64,000 nucleotides of DNA from Adiantum capillus-veneris (taxonomy: Eukaryota; Streptophyta; Polypodiopsida; Polypodiales; Pteridaceae), in NCBI GenBank assembly GCA_014529385.2, contig CM043953.1, forward strand, positions 74,384,872 through 74,448,871, given 5' to 3'. A program made the translations under genes and the position numbers. Under the pieces are notes generated by a model that saw only the letters and a program-made list of their open reading frames with translations, searched no databases and had not been told where the DNA came from. Shown one piece after another: positions 44,363-56,825 of the stretch (position 1 is its first letter; each line of letters opens with the position of its first letter).

Positions 44363-45529
44363 TTACAATGGGCGAGCTATCTCGGCAAAGTTTAAAATAA
44401 AACATCGATAATAGCCAACATGGCCCATGAACCTTTCAAATCCTTTATAGTTTGTAGGTGGTGGCAAATTGGAAATGGCTTTAGTTTTGCTCTCATCTGT
44501 GAAAATCCCATTTTCTGACACTATGTGCCCTAAAATGACTCCATGTTTAACCCAAAATTGGCATTTTAATGAGATGCGATACAATCTGCACTTTGCAAAC
44601 ACTTTTCGTAAACATGATAGATGTTCTTTCCAAGAAGAATAAACACAAAGGTCATCTAAGAAGGCTTCACAAAACTCTCTCAAATATTCTCTAAAAGTAG
44701 TGTTTATTAATCTTTGGAAGGTAGCAGGGGCATTGGTTAAGCCAAAAGCCATAACAAGAAATGCGAACACTCCAAAATCCATAACAAGAAATGCGAACAC
44801 TCCAAATTCGGTTATAAAAATAGTTTTAGCTTTCCTCTAGTGCAATTGTGACTTGATTGTAGCCACAATATCCATCCAAAAAGCTATAAGCTTCCTACCC
44901 TAGCCTGCAACTCTTTCAAGCACATATTCCGAATATGGCAAGGGGTAATGGTCTCTCCTAGTGGCGGCATTGACCTTCTTACGATCCACGCACACTCTGA
45001 GTTTCCCATTCTTTTTTGGCACCCATTCAAAGTGCTCAATAGGGTATATGAATCCGCATTTGACAAGATTTTCAATCTCTTCTTGAACAATCTTTGCACA
45101 CTTAGGATTCATTGGGTAGGATCGTTGCTGGACTGGTTTAGCCATGCTATTCATGGGGGTTGTGCGTTGCACCACAGAAGGTGGAACACCTTTCATATCA
45201 TGATATGTCCAAGCAAATATATCCTTGAATCCCTTGAGAAGCTCCTTGAGTACATATTCCTCAATCTTTGTCAGATCTTGGGCCATGAAAATAGGTTTGG
45301 ACTCCTCACCTGGGTCTGCTAACTCTATTTCCTTAACTATTGTTGGACCATCATAGACTCCATTGCTTCCATCGATAGGTGTTCTCTGGGCCTTTGTATA
45401 CACAACCTTACGCTCCTCCATGGTGTAGGATTTGAAATGATCAGGTGCATGGTGTAAGTCCGTGGGATCTTGTTGTTCTGTGGACAATGATTTCTCTTTG
45501 CTTCCTTTTGTTGTTGAGCTAACTCTCAA
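44363..45529 (-). pseudogene. Gypsy-2 reverse transcriptase pieces
   Basis: Includes FAWTYHDMKGVPPSVVQ, VPKKNGKLRVCVDRKKVN and RRDHYPLPY, then AFGLTNAPATFQRLIN, EAFLDDLCVYS and LGHIVSENGI. These are ordered Gypsy RT blocks; the YxDD-type site reads FLDDL. The N-terminal 80 residues lead in from the protease/gag side. Broken fossil. Confidence 0.9.
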
Positions 45530-46459
45530 TTTTGTGGTTTCCTTACAGTATGGCTCAGCTTTGGCTTCTTTGTAGCTTCTAGCTGTGCAATGTCAATGGG
45601 TTGTGGATTGCACCAGATGACGCTTTGAAGGTATTCACCCCAATTATCTACTAATTTTCAATGAGCATCACATACCCCCATATAATTAAGCCATTCCACG
45701 GTAGATTTCTTTTCATTTATCCTAGCATGCACATTTTCTCGATATCGTCACCTCTTATATCTCTTACTCCTCTTGTCTAATTTTTGATTATGGCTGATCT
45801 CTAGTGAAGAGTCACCTAGATGAATCACTACTCCACGGGGGATAGGGAAGATGAGCTAAACTTGGAAAGGTAAAACTATTGCTTGTGGGCTCATATTGCA
45901 CTAAGACCCCTAGAGAAACAACATATGGAGGATCCATCGGACTTATCTAGGGAGTCTCCATTTCTGATAAAGTTGGTTACTTAGCCTTCCAAGAATCTCA
46001 TGAGACCCATTGAAGGCATGTGGATCCCTTTGTTCTGCCTCTCCAGCTCAATAACCCTGTGGATGACATCACAAACTCTTTGTTGTTGCTCCTCTTTGCT
46101 AGTAGCACCCGATGTGGATTGTCGGACATCTAACCAACCCACGTAATAGGTGTGACCTGTGTATAGGTCGGTTAAAGTCTCTGTTTGTAGTTCATACTCC
46201 CTACTAGAAATGCTCCATCTAGGATTGAGGTGCTAGGGGTGTCCTTTGAACTAGATGCAATGTGGCTCTCACCCTTAGTGGTTTTGCCAATTTAGAATCA
46301 TTTGATTGCTCGACTAGCATGGATGATGACATAGGGGCTTCACCTTTAGCTCTCTCCATTGATTTGCCTTGCGTAAGCTCATGATTTCCTTTTTCCTAGC
46401 TACAATGATATATCGCTCAAACTCTTGCACTTTGGCAAGGCTTCTGCCATCAGGTAATA

Positions 46460-46906
46460 TTAACTTGGAGGGGAATAGCTCTCACGATTCAGGGGTGCAG
46501 TGAATGGAGTGTTCACATGCACATTCTCTAGGATCATGGGGTCTACATTGGTCATGAATGGTGAGTTTAATTCCCCACCCCCTTCATTTACATTGCTAGC
46601 TCCATGTTCGGAGCAAGTGGCTCTACTCAAAGTCTCTTTCAAGCAGCTAAATATGCTCGGCTTGGACCGTGGGCCCATGGCATGCATGTCTTTGCTTAAA
46701 ATATCGGGATTGGGCATCGGGTAACTTTCCATGACGTCATAGTCAGAGGAAGAGTCACTAGATGCAATATGTGGGACTTGAGTGGTGCTACCTTGGGTTC
46801 TTGTTGAGGGCCTAGAGCCTAATGTGGAGGAATAATGGGTGCCCACATAAACGGAGACACTCTCTATGTGATCATCCTGTAGCACACTATCAGAGCGTAG
46901 GTGCAT
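46460..46906 (-). pseudogene. Gypsy-2 gag-side ORF, not recognised
   Basis: 149 codons, starting MHLRSDSVLQDDHIESV, Ser/Pro/Asn-rich, 5' of RT on the element strand and about 980 bp after the primer site. The position is that of gag, but no retrotransposon-gag helix block is seen. Region 45530-46459 between it and RT shows only weak coding character. Confidence 0.4.
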
Positions 46907-47887
46907 GTGACCTCAACACCCTAGAAGTGTTGGTGAGTGCCCGTGAAGGCCGCCAACCTAGTTTTTTGGGTGTTTTGCAATCCAAATTTACTCTCAATCT
47001 TTTGTTTTTTTTTTCGTTATTTTTTCTAGCTAAGCCATGAAATATGGTGTGTGATAGCTCGAAACGAGCATCTTGGTTAGAGGAACGTGCAGTGCTTTAC
47101 AACCCTCGATTCGGTTACCTAAAGCCCTTGGAATCCTAAAAACGGTATTTTTCTAATCGAGAAGAAGGCTAAAATTAGTAAGTTCAAGGGGTAAGTGTGA
47201 ATGGAAGGGTGGAGGACTTGTCCACATGCCCTCCCCTCACTTGAGGGGCTAGGCTAGTCTTTATATATATAGTAGTGTCTACACTATAGCATAAGACTAA
47301 AGACTGGGGCTTGGATTGGGGCTTGGGGGACGATCCTGATCCCTTCCTTTTAATACAAGATTTTTTCTTTTTCTTTTGTTTTTGTTTTTGTTTTGTCTCA
47401 AATTTTCTGAGCGTTTTTTTATTTTTAACTTTTTTTATTTATTTAACAAAAAAACCTTTGAAAAAAACAACATTTTTGTGGATAGTATTGTGTGTGGGTG
47501 TTGAGCTCACGCGCAGACACAACTGCACTTGGCAGCTCTATCTAAGCTACCTACAGCTAACAGAACTAATTAACACTAATTAGCACTGCACACACACTGC
47601 CTAACACATCAAATTGCTCATTGACAGAATAGTCAACCTGCTTACTATCTACTGCTCATTACATAAATACACTAACTAAAAGACCTGCTAAAACCTGCAC
47701 CTTACAGAGCTTAACAGATCTAACAAAACCTATAAATTGCAACATTTAACAGAGATAACAAAACCTGCTAAAACCTTCACATTGTAGCCACTAACAGATC
47801 TAACACAACTAAAAAAAATCAGAAATGACAGAAGCGAATGGCTTCATGAGGTAGCAGTGCGTGCTCCTCAAGCTTAGTGCAAGAAAA
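46907..47887 (-). other. Gypsy-2 leader, no gene seen
   Basis: T-rich on the plus strand with short ORFs lacking recognisable domains. Ends at the primer-binding site. Confidence 0.55.
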
Positions 47888-47905
47888 TCCTCGCCAATGA
47901 TGCCA
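47888..47905 (-). other. Gypsy-2 primer-binding site, tRNA-Asp type
   Basis: Element strand TGGCATCATTGGCGAGGA, related to TGGCGCCGTTGCCGGGGA with five differences. It lies 6 bp from the LTR. Confidence 0.6.
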
Positions 47906-47911
47906 AAAAAG

Positions 47912-48046
47912 TGCACTTTTACCACACGTGTCAGAGGTTGGGAACTTGCCAAACACTGTGTGTGAGCCACGAATAACAGCAAGCACACAACTAGACTATC
48001 CTAGCAAGCTCAAAGGGGCAATGTTGTGTCACTCACCGCTCAATGA
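47912..48046 (-). repeat. Gypsy-2 5' LTR, partial (right copy)
   Basis: Matches 14823-14956 with about 12% difference; similarity ends near 48046. Confidence 0.8.
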
Positions 48047-49260
48047 TTTTCGTTCTAACACATTTTCCTTCTCAACTTGTACATGCACCTCTAGAAAAAT
48101 TTCTTCACAAATTTTCACCCAAGAGAACTCGCTATGGTGGATCACACGATCACGAAGCTGGAATGAGTGATGGTAAAGGCAAAGGAAAGGCCCCAATAAA
48201 TGAGGATGTGCGACTTATCCCATGAAGTGATGTTATTGCTCATGAATAGGTAGGGAATTTCTTTTTGTTCAATGCATCATGAGTAAGTAGGAAGGAGAAA
48301 ACTACCTAAACATTGGATCAGTCCCAATTTGAAACCACATCAATTGAACCTGTTAATTTTCTTTAAGTTGTATTAAATGGAAGGAGTGCTTGAGGACATA
48401 CTGTCTGAAGTAGGAAAGAAATGTTTGCATCTAGTAGGAAAACTCTTGAATCTTCTTCATTCAAAATCCTATACCGATATAATCAAAACTCCCTTTGATA
48501 TCCAGGGAGGAGGGCTTAGTGGAGTGAACGCTAAAACAGTACATATGGGTGCACACATCTTGCAAGTTTGTGCCCAGGTTGCAAGTTAGTCACTACGGGT
48601 TTGTTCCCAGAATGCAGACAATTTAGTTGTATGGGAAACTAAAGACACCAGTAGCTATAAACTCTCGCCAACAGGAGTGAACTCTTGGGGTTGGGATGTT
48701 TTAATGAAGAAGGGTCATCTGTTGTTTTTCTTCTAGAAAAGATTGTTTTGGTGCCGCTCTGATCATGTTTGAAGGGCTATCTTAAATGAACTTGTGATGG
48801 AAATCATAAAAAGAAACTTTGTGTATGAACAATCATGTTGTAGTAATTAGAAAACAAGTAGAACAAAGTGTGAGTGTGGGGGTGGAAAATGGGAACTGGC
48901 TCAGGTTGCTAGTCAAGGATGGGTGACCTTGATTAATCGAGAAAGTTTGCGCTCCTCATTGATAGAAGAAGAAAAACTAGAGACTCATTTTGCCAAGAGT
49001 TGAGAAGTCCCAATTGTACGTGCCTCTAAAAATTATGGGGAAAAAGGAATTTGGGGTTTCTCTCTTTTGGAAGGTAAGAATTGGGAACGTCAAATTTTTG
49101 TGTTAGTTCATGCTTTCATTGCGAGACAGGGCTAGGATCCCTTTCAATGGCTCGGACTCAAGTTACTCGGTGATGAGAGTTTGTCCATTAGAAATCTTGT
49201 CTATTAGAAATCTTGTCTATCTGACTATGCTTTTCTCAATCGATTAGGGCCTAGTGACCT
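48047..49260. other. Unassigned flank right of Gypsy-2
   Basis: 48053-48117 resembles 14737-14803 on the far side of Gypsy-2. On the minus strand both encode EEIFLEVHVQVEKENVLE-like peptides. On the plus strand, MSDGKGKGKAPINEDVRLIP (48166) and weakly coding pieces such as VVWETKDTSSYKL and NSWGWDVLMKKGHLLFF (about 48625-48740) are seen. No family is recognised. Confidence 0.35.
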
Positions 49261-51125
49261 ATCAGAGGTACCCTCCTTTTTCCAAATGGATAAGGTACGG
49301 GGTCGGGATCTCACACCTATTTGCATAGTCAACACATTGATGAAATGCATCTTTTCCCCCTTCAGACCCTAATAGTTGCATGCAAATAGCTTTGAAACCA
49401 TACATCACTTCAGAATTGAGGGATTGTTCACGAAGCTGAAATATTGGATCCAAAGCAAATGCTGCGCTGTGTAACGGTGTGTGCATTTGCATCTATCATA
49501 ATTCTACGCATGAAACCAAAATGTTTTGTCTCTACCAGTGTAGCCTTGAAAGTCCTTGAGATTTTCAATAAATTGTGACATATACCAATACACCTTCCCA
49601 AAGACAAAAGAATTTTATCCACCAAGTGCAGCAAGTCCACAAGTTTTGTAACATGACAACCTTTTCTACATTTCTCCAAAATACTGGAGAATTGACGAGT
49701 TGATGAACCCTTCATGTTGTACCTTGGTAGCTAGGATATTTGCTAAGTCATGCATCCCATAGCCTGTCTGCAACTATGTCCACCAGTACACGTCAAACAT
49801 CTTTTAGTGTTGACAACAAATAATATATAGTAGCAAAAGGAGTTGCACAAAAGATTTGTAATGCCTTGTTAGGCGACTTTTTTTTTAACAGAGCATATGA
49901 AAATTGATGCGCTCTAATGAACTTTACTATTGTGTTTGCTTCCAACAAATTAGTCTTTATTTTGTCAACTCTGTCAATGTCTTTTTGAAGAAGATTGATA
50001 GTATGTGCACCGCATGGTACCCATAGTAATTCTGGGTACGTTTCTTGAATAATGGCATATTAGTAACCAATTTTAGAAAGAGCTCAATATTTGACCACAT
50101 GGTCAAATCTTAGCAGAATTTTTGAAAGCATGGCTCGAAAGTTCTTTTCAAGAACTATCTTGTGGAAGGCTTTGCTCTTGAAAAATAGTTTGAGATTTTT
50201 TCATATGGTCATAATATATTCAAGAAATTAGTGATTCCCAAATTGGCTTTAAAGTTTAAAACTCTCTAATATAGTGTTAAATTGCAAGACCTGCACCTTT
50301 GTAATTAGAAGCATTGTTGGTGATGATGATTGTTACATTCCTTGGCCCTCCAACTTTTGATATGGAATACTCATAGATCTTGGAAAAAATGAGAATAGTT
50401 TTTTCTTTCAAGGATATGTCAATGGCTTCTAAAAATACTGACCCTCGGGTACAAATGAACATCACATTGATTAAAGGCTTCTTCTGACGATTGTTTCATT
50501 CATCCAAAGCTATAGTACACCCAAAGGTAGAAACATATTCCAACACTCCACATTTGGACATGCTTTTTATCTCATCTTTGAATTTTTCAACATACTCTAT
50601 GCACATTTTATTATAATCTAGCATCACAAATCCTTTTTTTAATGTGCTCAGCAATGCATCTTTGAAGATAGGGTTGCACACTACATTGTATGGAATACCA
50701 CATGCAATAAATTCTTGTGTCCACTTCAAATTCAACATGTATAACCACTGTTTATCAAAATCTTGATGTAGTGTTTGATCCGTAGATATCCCTCTTCCAA
50801 TACCATTGTACAATTTCTCTTTGAATTAGATGCATTACTAGGTGAACCTACTTCGAAGGATTTTGTACCATGCACTTCACTCTGGGAACAAAGGTTAGGG
50901 AAATTGTGCGCTCTATTCTTAGTGCATATCGGATCCCTCTCCTCATTTGTAACAAGTTCTTCTTCATCCATTGGATTTTCTCTTCCCAGAGTACAACCGC
51001 TTTTGCTTACCCCTTTACTTTTTCTCTCAAGGATAGCCTTTACCTTTTGTGCATAATCCGAACATATTTTATATATGTCTCATGGAGGCAAGGTACAAGG
51101 CCCAACATTGCCTAGCACTTTGAAC

Positions 51126-51137
51126 CAGGGATTTCAT
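51126..51137 (+). repeat. hAT-2 left TIR
   Basis: CAGGGATTTCAT, preceded by the 8-bp duplication. Confidence 0.9.
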
Positions 51138-52440
51138 TAACGTAATCAAGATCGTGTGATTACGTCAATAACTCTAGTATTTACACAAAAAAATCACGTG
51201 ATCACGTTAATTGTTAACGTGACTTTGATTATGACATGAAAAAACCCATAGAGCCGGTTAGCCCTCCGGGTTTTTTATTTTTCCCTACGAAGCCCGTCGG
51301 GTTTTTCATTTTCCCTGTCTGCCCGTCGGGTATATGTAATTTTCCGATGGGCCCACCAAGAAAATGAAAAAGCCTTTTGGGAGTAATTAAATATAGTAAA
51401 CAGTGTGCTAACCACGGTCCTTTAGCTAGGAAAATCCTTGGGGAGTGTATCCGAGTGCCAGGTATAGTCATCTCCTTGTGAATTGACCTAAGGTTACAGA
51501 GTCACAGGTCCTTTTTTTGGGCCCAAACGTGATTCTCAATTCGGTGACCGCCTCTAAATTTTTTAAATTTGTTTACAAAACCAAAACAACTGAAAACTTG
51601 GAGAGTCATGCTCATTGCGAAGAAGCCATTGGTCTAAATGAGGGCTGTGATTGGTTTTATAAGATGAGCATATGTAAATGAAAAGTTGATAGTCAAGGGT
51701 TAGATGTCCTGTACTAGTGTACTGGGCATATAAAGATCCTTGAAGTCTTGCATTTTTCACCATCATAGATTTGAGTTGACTTACACTGTCACTCCACAAT
51801 ATAAGAGCTATAATCCTTAATTGGGTTAAAATAGCTTTTATATATTGAATTGGTTGCATGGGGGGGCCACAATCCTTCACTGGGTACAAGTAGTCCTCAA
51901 TTGAGTGATTATATTGAAGATTTATCTGTGTTAGTTCATGCATTGTTTTATACAGCGTGCATTATGTATTACAATAGATTATTAGTGCATGAAATGACCA
52001 ATCATGTATTTTATTGCTTTCGTTTGTTTTTTTGTAGCAATTGAAATTAGATGTGTCTTATTGTTTGCAAATCAAAGTGGACATATAATGATATATTTTA
52101 TTGCTTTCGTTTGTTTTTTGTAGCAATTGAAAATAGATATGTCTTATTGTTTGTAAATCAAAGTGGACATATAAATAATCATTATAATAATAATTGCATT
52201 GAGAAATTCATAGCATTGTTGTAGTTATTACCCCGTGCATAGACTGTATTGCAATGTGTATGTTTGCTCACAATATAGGTGATCGATATGTGGATTGACT
52301 AGCGTGCATTGAAAATCTCATATTGTGCATCATGGTTACTTTCATATTGAATGGTTTTTTAATTTTAATATATATTGAAAATGAGAAAAATGTTTCCAAA
52401 ATTGAACATCTGGTTCTTTTGTCTTCAGTTTTATTTTAAA
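51138..52440 (+). other. hAT-2 5' region, no gene seen
   Basis: Contains subterminal motifs, then AT-rich DNA with a tandem duplication of about 87 bp (52006-52180) around TTGCTTTCGTTTGTTTTT and GCAATTGAAA. The second copy is close to the transposase start and may lie in its promoter or 5' untranslated region. Confidence 0.6.
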
Positions 52441-52444
52441 AGCA

Positions 52445-54646
52445 ATGGAGCAAAATGTGGGCAAAAGTGGTACGAAGAAGCCAAAGAATAAAAAAGCTCC
52501 TGGCAAAGAGTGGGATTATGCTCACAACATATGCGGCCGATATATGGAGTGGCATTGTAAATTTTTTCACACAATAAAATCAGGCGGTGCACCACGTATT
52601 AGGGATCATTTTTTGGATAACGTTAAAAAGAGTTGTAAGAAATGTGAACATCCTCAAGCACTTGCAGTTGCAAAGCGTTTAAGAGAAGAGCTCGTCAAAA
52701 AAGGTGGCAAGAGACAACATATATATAGCTCTGTGGCTTCGAGTCAAGAGTTCTCAGAGCCAAATATTAACTCCACAGATCTTGTAGTGACACCAACTAA
52801 CCTTGGAGAGCAACCTGCACAGGGAGAGGAAATTCCAAGTAGTGTTTCTTTTAAGCGTCACAATGAAGGTGGACTTAGTCAAATGCGTCAAAAATCATTA
52901 CATCAAAGCTTTTGAGTGCAGTCTCTACAAGAAGCACAAACTGCACTCGCCAAAGCAATATTCTTTACTGGAAATGCTTTGGTCATGGTAGACAACAATC
53001 ATTGGAAGGCTGCTTGGAAGAAAATCGGTGAGGATTTTCAGCTCCTTCTTATCACATGATACGAAATGTTTTCTTGGACAAATGTTACATCAAAGTCAAA
53101 GAGCGTGTTGGAAAAATAATACTTGGGAATATTTCGCTTTCAAGATATACTATTGTGAGTGATGGCTGGTCAAATGTTCAAAGAAGACCGCTAATCAATG
53201 TAATGCTGGTTTGTCCAAGGGGAGAAACATTTATAAAGGCGATTGATAGTTTTAGCGCAATTAAAAGTGGAAAATACATTTCTGAGATCTTGATTAATGT
53301 AATTAAAGAAATTGGTGATGAACATGTCGTTCAAGTAGTTATGGACAACACAACGAATTGCAAAAATGCAGGTAAATAAATAAAGAAGTGCTTTCCACAC
53401 ATTTTTGCCAATGGTTATAATACTCACAACTTAAACTTGGTGTTGAAGGATTGCTAAACTAGCAAAGAAACCACATGGTTCGCCAAAATAATTGATACAA
53501 CGAGTCAGGTTGTGGAATTTATCTTGAAACGACAAAGAGTGCTCGATTTGTATAAGATGTGCATGTCAGTGATGTTGAAACTTCCTGCTGAAACTCGATT
53601 CTGCACGCACTTTTATACCTTGAAATCACTTCTCCATAATAAATGCGTTGTGATTGACACATTCAATTGCAGGGCCTTTGATGAATGGCAGCTTGAGGAG
53701 AAAGAAAAAGTGAAAGATAAAATTACATGTCTCTGTGGCAATGTAAACAAGGCTGCTTGGTGGAGGAGTGTAATGGATGCATACCATGTAATGATGCCCG
53801 TTATGTTCACGATCTATAACCTTGATCAAAGGGCACCAAACTTGGGCAAAAGTGTGGATGACATGGTGGTCAGTACAACAGAGTCTTGAAAATCCCAAAG
53901 GGCTCAGAGAGTCTGTAGTAGAGAAGGAGTGGCGACTACCATTCTTTGGGAAACATCAAAAAATTTTGGCCAAGTATTTATGATGCATGGTGGAAGAGAG
54001 CTCATAGTCCACTCCATAGTGTTGCTTACATGCTCGATCCAGAGTATTAGAATTTAGATCTAGTGTCCAATATGGAGGTGGTAAGCGATTTCTATCACGT
54101 GGTCAACACGTTCTACTCCAACGTTCAAGACCGAATTGATTGCATCAAAGACATGAGTGTATTTAGATTAAAAGAAGGTGCTTTTGTGAATGATTTTGTA
54201 CAGGTAATGGCAAAAGAGCAACCTGCATGGAAGTGGTGGATGATGAATAGTGGAGAGCATTACTCTACCTTACGTCCCCTTGCAATGAAAGTACTGGCAT
54301 AATGTGCAGCAAACTCAAGTTCAGAGAGAAACTAGAGTATGTACAAGTATGTTCATAGCACAATTCGCAATAGACTATTAGCAGACAGAGTGAAAAAATT
54401 AGTATATATATTTTGCAACGAAAAGATATTGAATCACATCGAAAGTGTTGGCTACTACGAGGACGAAATGGCAACTTGGCTGTGTGATTGTCAAAACGAA
54501 GACGAAGAAGAGTTCAATATTGGTGTATCTCAATGCACTATAGACGAAATAGAAGAGAATTTGATAATAAATGTGGAGGTTGAATTACAAGGAGAACCAC
54601 AACACTCAGACTTAGAACCAGATAACAACTTTACAAATTCAATATA
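52445..54646 (+). pseudogene. hAT-2 transposase (BED finger, DUF659, hAT dimerisation region)
   Basis: The BED-type finger at 52505-52640 reads WDYAHNICGR, WHCKFFHTIKSGGAPRIRDH and CKKCEHP. The DUF659 block at 53146-53375 reads YTIVSDGWSNVQRRPLINV and EHVVQVVMDNTTNCKNAGK. A middle block has VNKAAWWRSVMDAYHVM. The C-terminal block at 54190-54430 has WKWWMMNSGEHYSTLRPLAMKVLA, then VHSTIRNRLLADRVKKLVYI. This is the standard order of plant BED-hAT transposases. Stops and frame changes occur between blocks (at least five), so it is inactive. The first ATG (52445) is chosen because the basic N-terminus leads directly into the BED finger. Confidence 0.85.
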
Positions 54647-54760
54647 GCTTGAGAGTAGAATGAAGATCGTGTCAAAAACCATTGTAAAAGACCTTATATT
54701 CAAATGTGTTTTGATCATATACAATGCTTTATATTCATGATTTTACATAGTTTGTCGATC

Positions 54761-56134
54761 TCAATTGTGTTGCTCTAAAGCAGCATCTTGTTCATCAAAC
54801 AGATTTCTAATTGTGCTAGGGGCATCTTGGCGGGCTTGCTTGAATTTATACTCATTTGCCATGCCAAACATAATATATATTCCTGGTGGAATATTTTGTG
54901 AACAGATTGTGCATCGGCTACTATTTTGCATTAAACGAATAAGACAAACAAAGTGATAATAATGACCACATGAAGATTTGCTGCAAGTAATGACCTCCAG
55001 CCATGTTGTAGCCTGTGCATGTGTTGTCTGAGCAATCCATGAGCAAATGGTAAGCGGTACATCATGTCGCCCACGGTATCCCCATTGTACTATGGGAATA
55101 TTATGATCCAAGTAGCTTCTGTAGTAAAGCCAATGCCCGGGGAGGTCACCTAATAAAAAATGTAACCTATCACGTGAGTTCAATAGAAGGGTATTTAAAG
55201 TTCTAGAAACTTACAGAAATATATATACATAAGGGCATTATCTTTTCAAATTTGGAAAAAACTTACACATTTTAAAAGAAAAGGGTACATTATATTCCTA
55301 ACAAAATTCACAGATAAGGGGTTTTACAAACATGTCTTGAACGCACGTGATATGGTAGTTTTACACATAGTGAACCCCCCCAGAGCCAATGCCCCTTACA
55401 AGGGAGGGGTGAAGCGTTTGCATTTCTTGCTCTGTTTGAAAGCTGTCAAATTTCACCTCACTCCCTCCCTTGTAACATTTTCCCACATATTATGTAATGT
55501 GGTATGGAAAAAAAGAGATGCCTTTGATGGTGTACAATGTGCACACACCAAAGGAGCCTACTCCAACCCTCATACCTTCTACCAAGGCTTCATGAGGGAT
55601 GCCGACAAAATTAGCGCACTTAGTATTCAAAGCCGTGCGCATGATTGTGCCAGTGCCGCTGGCATCGGATCGACCTCCCAAAGTTGCTTGTACAACTTGG
55701 GCCATCTTCAATCTCTTGGGTAGAGTTGCTTGGTCCTGCGTTTTCATACGCTTCATCTTTACCTTATGTTCCTCCCACAATTTATCCTAGAGATCTAATT
55801 TTGACATGTCGCAGGTAGGTGGGATATCTTCCTTTAAGTCTCTGCAACATACTTTCATATTGTCTAACACTATCCTAACCTTGTGGTGGGAGTCAAATTC
55901 TCAAATCCCTACTGGAATCAATAACTTGAATTGGCCTTCACTACGTAGCCTGCGCTCTGTGTTCTCCGATATAGCGCTAGTGAGGTCTTTGACGAAGACA
56001 TCACTTTCACTAATCTGTTGTATGCGACCATCTGCACATGATGAGATTGCCAAAATACACTCTTTACAAATGGCACGCATAATACTTTTCTTTTGATCTA
56101 GCGTCATATTTGCACTGGATAATAAAAACAACAT
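54761..56134 (-). pseudogene. Opposite-strand gene inside hAT-2 with RING-H2-like half finger
   Basis: The last exon is proposed at 54761-55149, behind a TTTTTTATTAG acceptor. It contains LPGHWLYYRSYLDHNIP, then CSKSSCGHYYHFVCLIRLMQ and CTICSQNIPPGIY. CGH-YYH-FVC plus CTIC has the spacing of the second half of a RING-H2 finger; the first Cys pair is unclear. Upstream minus-strand pieces at 55490-55780 (Lys-rich KMKRMKTQDQATLPKRLKM, then GGRSDASGTGTIMRTALNTK) and 55901-56134 (MTLDQKKSIMRAICKECIL) may be earlier exons. It ends 115 bp from the transposase end, facing it. Either a captured host gene or a second element gene. A stop interrupts the first piece. Confidence 0.45.
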
Positions 56135-56499
56135 ATCAAATACAAATTCATGGTTGCGAATGATACTAACACTCTCACACTATTTCAAGCAAACCCTTAA
56201 CCACGACTTGAAGACTTTAAGAAATGTGCAAGGAAATATTGATAAAAATTAAAAACAATCTTCACTTAAAATTGCAATCTGCTACATGTGTAAAATGCAG
56301 ATCAAACAAGTGGTTTATAAGGACTTAATCCAGATCAAACAATACATGTTAACAATCTGACACATTTCAACATATATTTAATTTTTACTTTTATTTTTCT
56401 TCGTGCTCACATACTAGTTCAAACAAAGCACACACTAACTTAAAGACTTCAAAAACATTTAAAACATTGGAAGTATACAAATCGGACTAAAAAATTGCA

Positions 56500-56825
56500 A
56501 AGAATTTCTTGCTCTTTAGAAAGATAGAAATAAATATTTAATATGCAAATTGTGTTCACACACTTTTTTACATAGAATTTATGTAAATGTAGCATTCAAA
56601 ATAGCGATGATAATTGATGCTCTTTAAAAAGATACAAAAGAATATTTAACATCCAAATTGTGTGCAAATTCTTTTTTACAGATAATTTATGTAAATGAAG
56701 CATTAAAAATAGCGATAATGCTTGAGGTCCTTTAAAAAGATAAAAATGAATATTTGACATGCAAATTGTGTGCAAATACATTTTTGCATATAATTTGGGT
56801 AAATGTAGCATTTGAAATAGCCATG
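56500..56825. repeat. Tandem repeat, about 108 bp x 3, in hAT-2
   Basis: Three imperfect copies containing CTTTAAAAAGATA, ATGCAAATTGTGTGCAAAT and AAATGTAGCATT in order. Confidence 0.8.

Larger units (their letters stand above)
14823..48046 (-). mobile_element. Gypsy-2: Ty3/Gypsy LTR retrotransposon, fossil, interrupted by Copia-A and Copia-B
   Basis: Minus-strand element. The 3' LTR is on the left (14823-15481) and a partial 5' LTR on the right (47912-48046). A tRNA-Asp-type primer site (47888-47905) and a purine tract abut the LTRs on their inner sides. Internal order along the element: leader, gag-like ORF (46460-46906), RT (44363-45529), RNase H, integrase, and a retropepsin-like segment (23437-24039). 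RNase H is split by Copia-B, and the 3' region by Copia-A. Removing the insertions leaves an element of roughly 9.6 kb. The comparable LTR parts differ by about 12% by eye, the highest in the window, consistent with its place at the bottom of the nest. Broken many times. Confidence 0.8.

Noticed and set aside
47311-47583. Phe-rich 90-codon plus-strand ORF
   Set aside because: T-rich low-complexity DNA in the Gypsy-2 leader; not protein-like.
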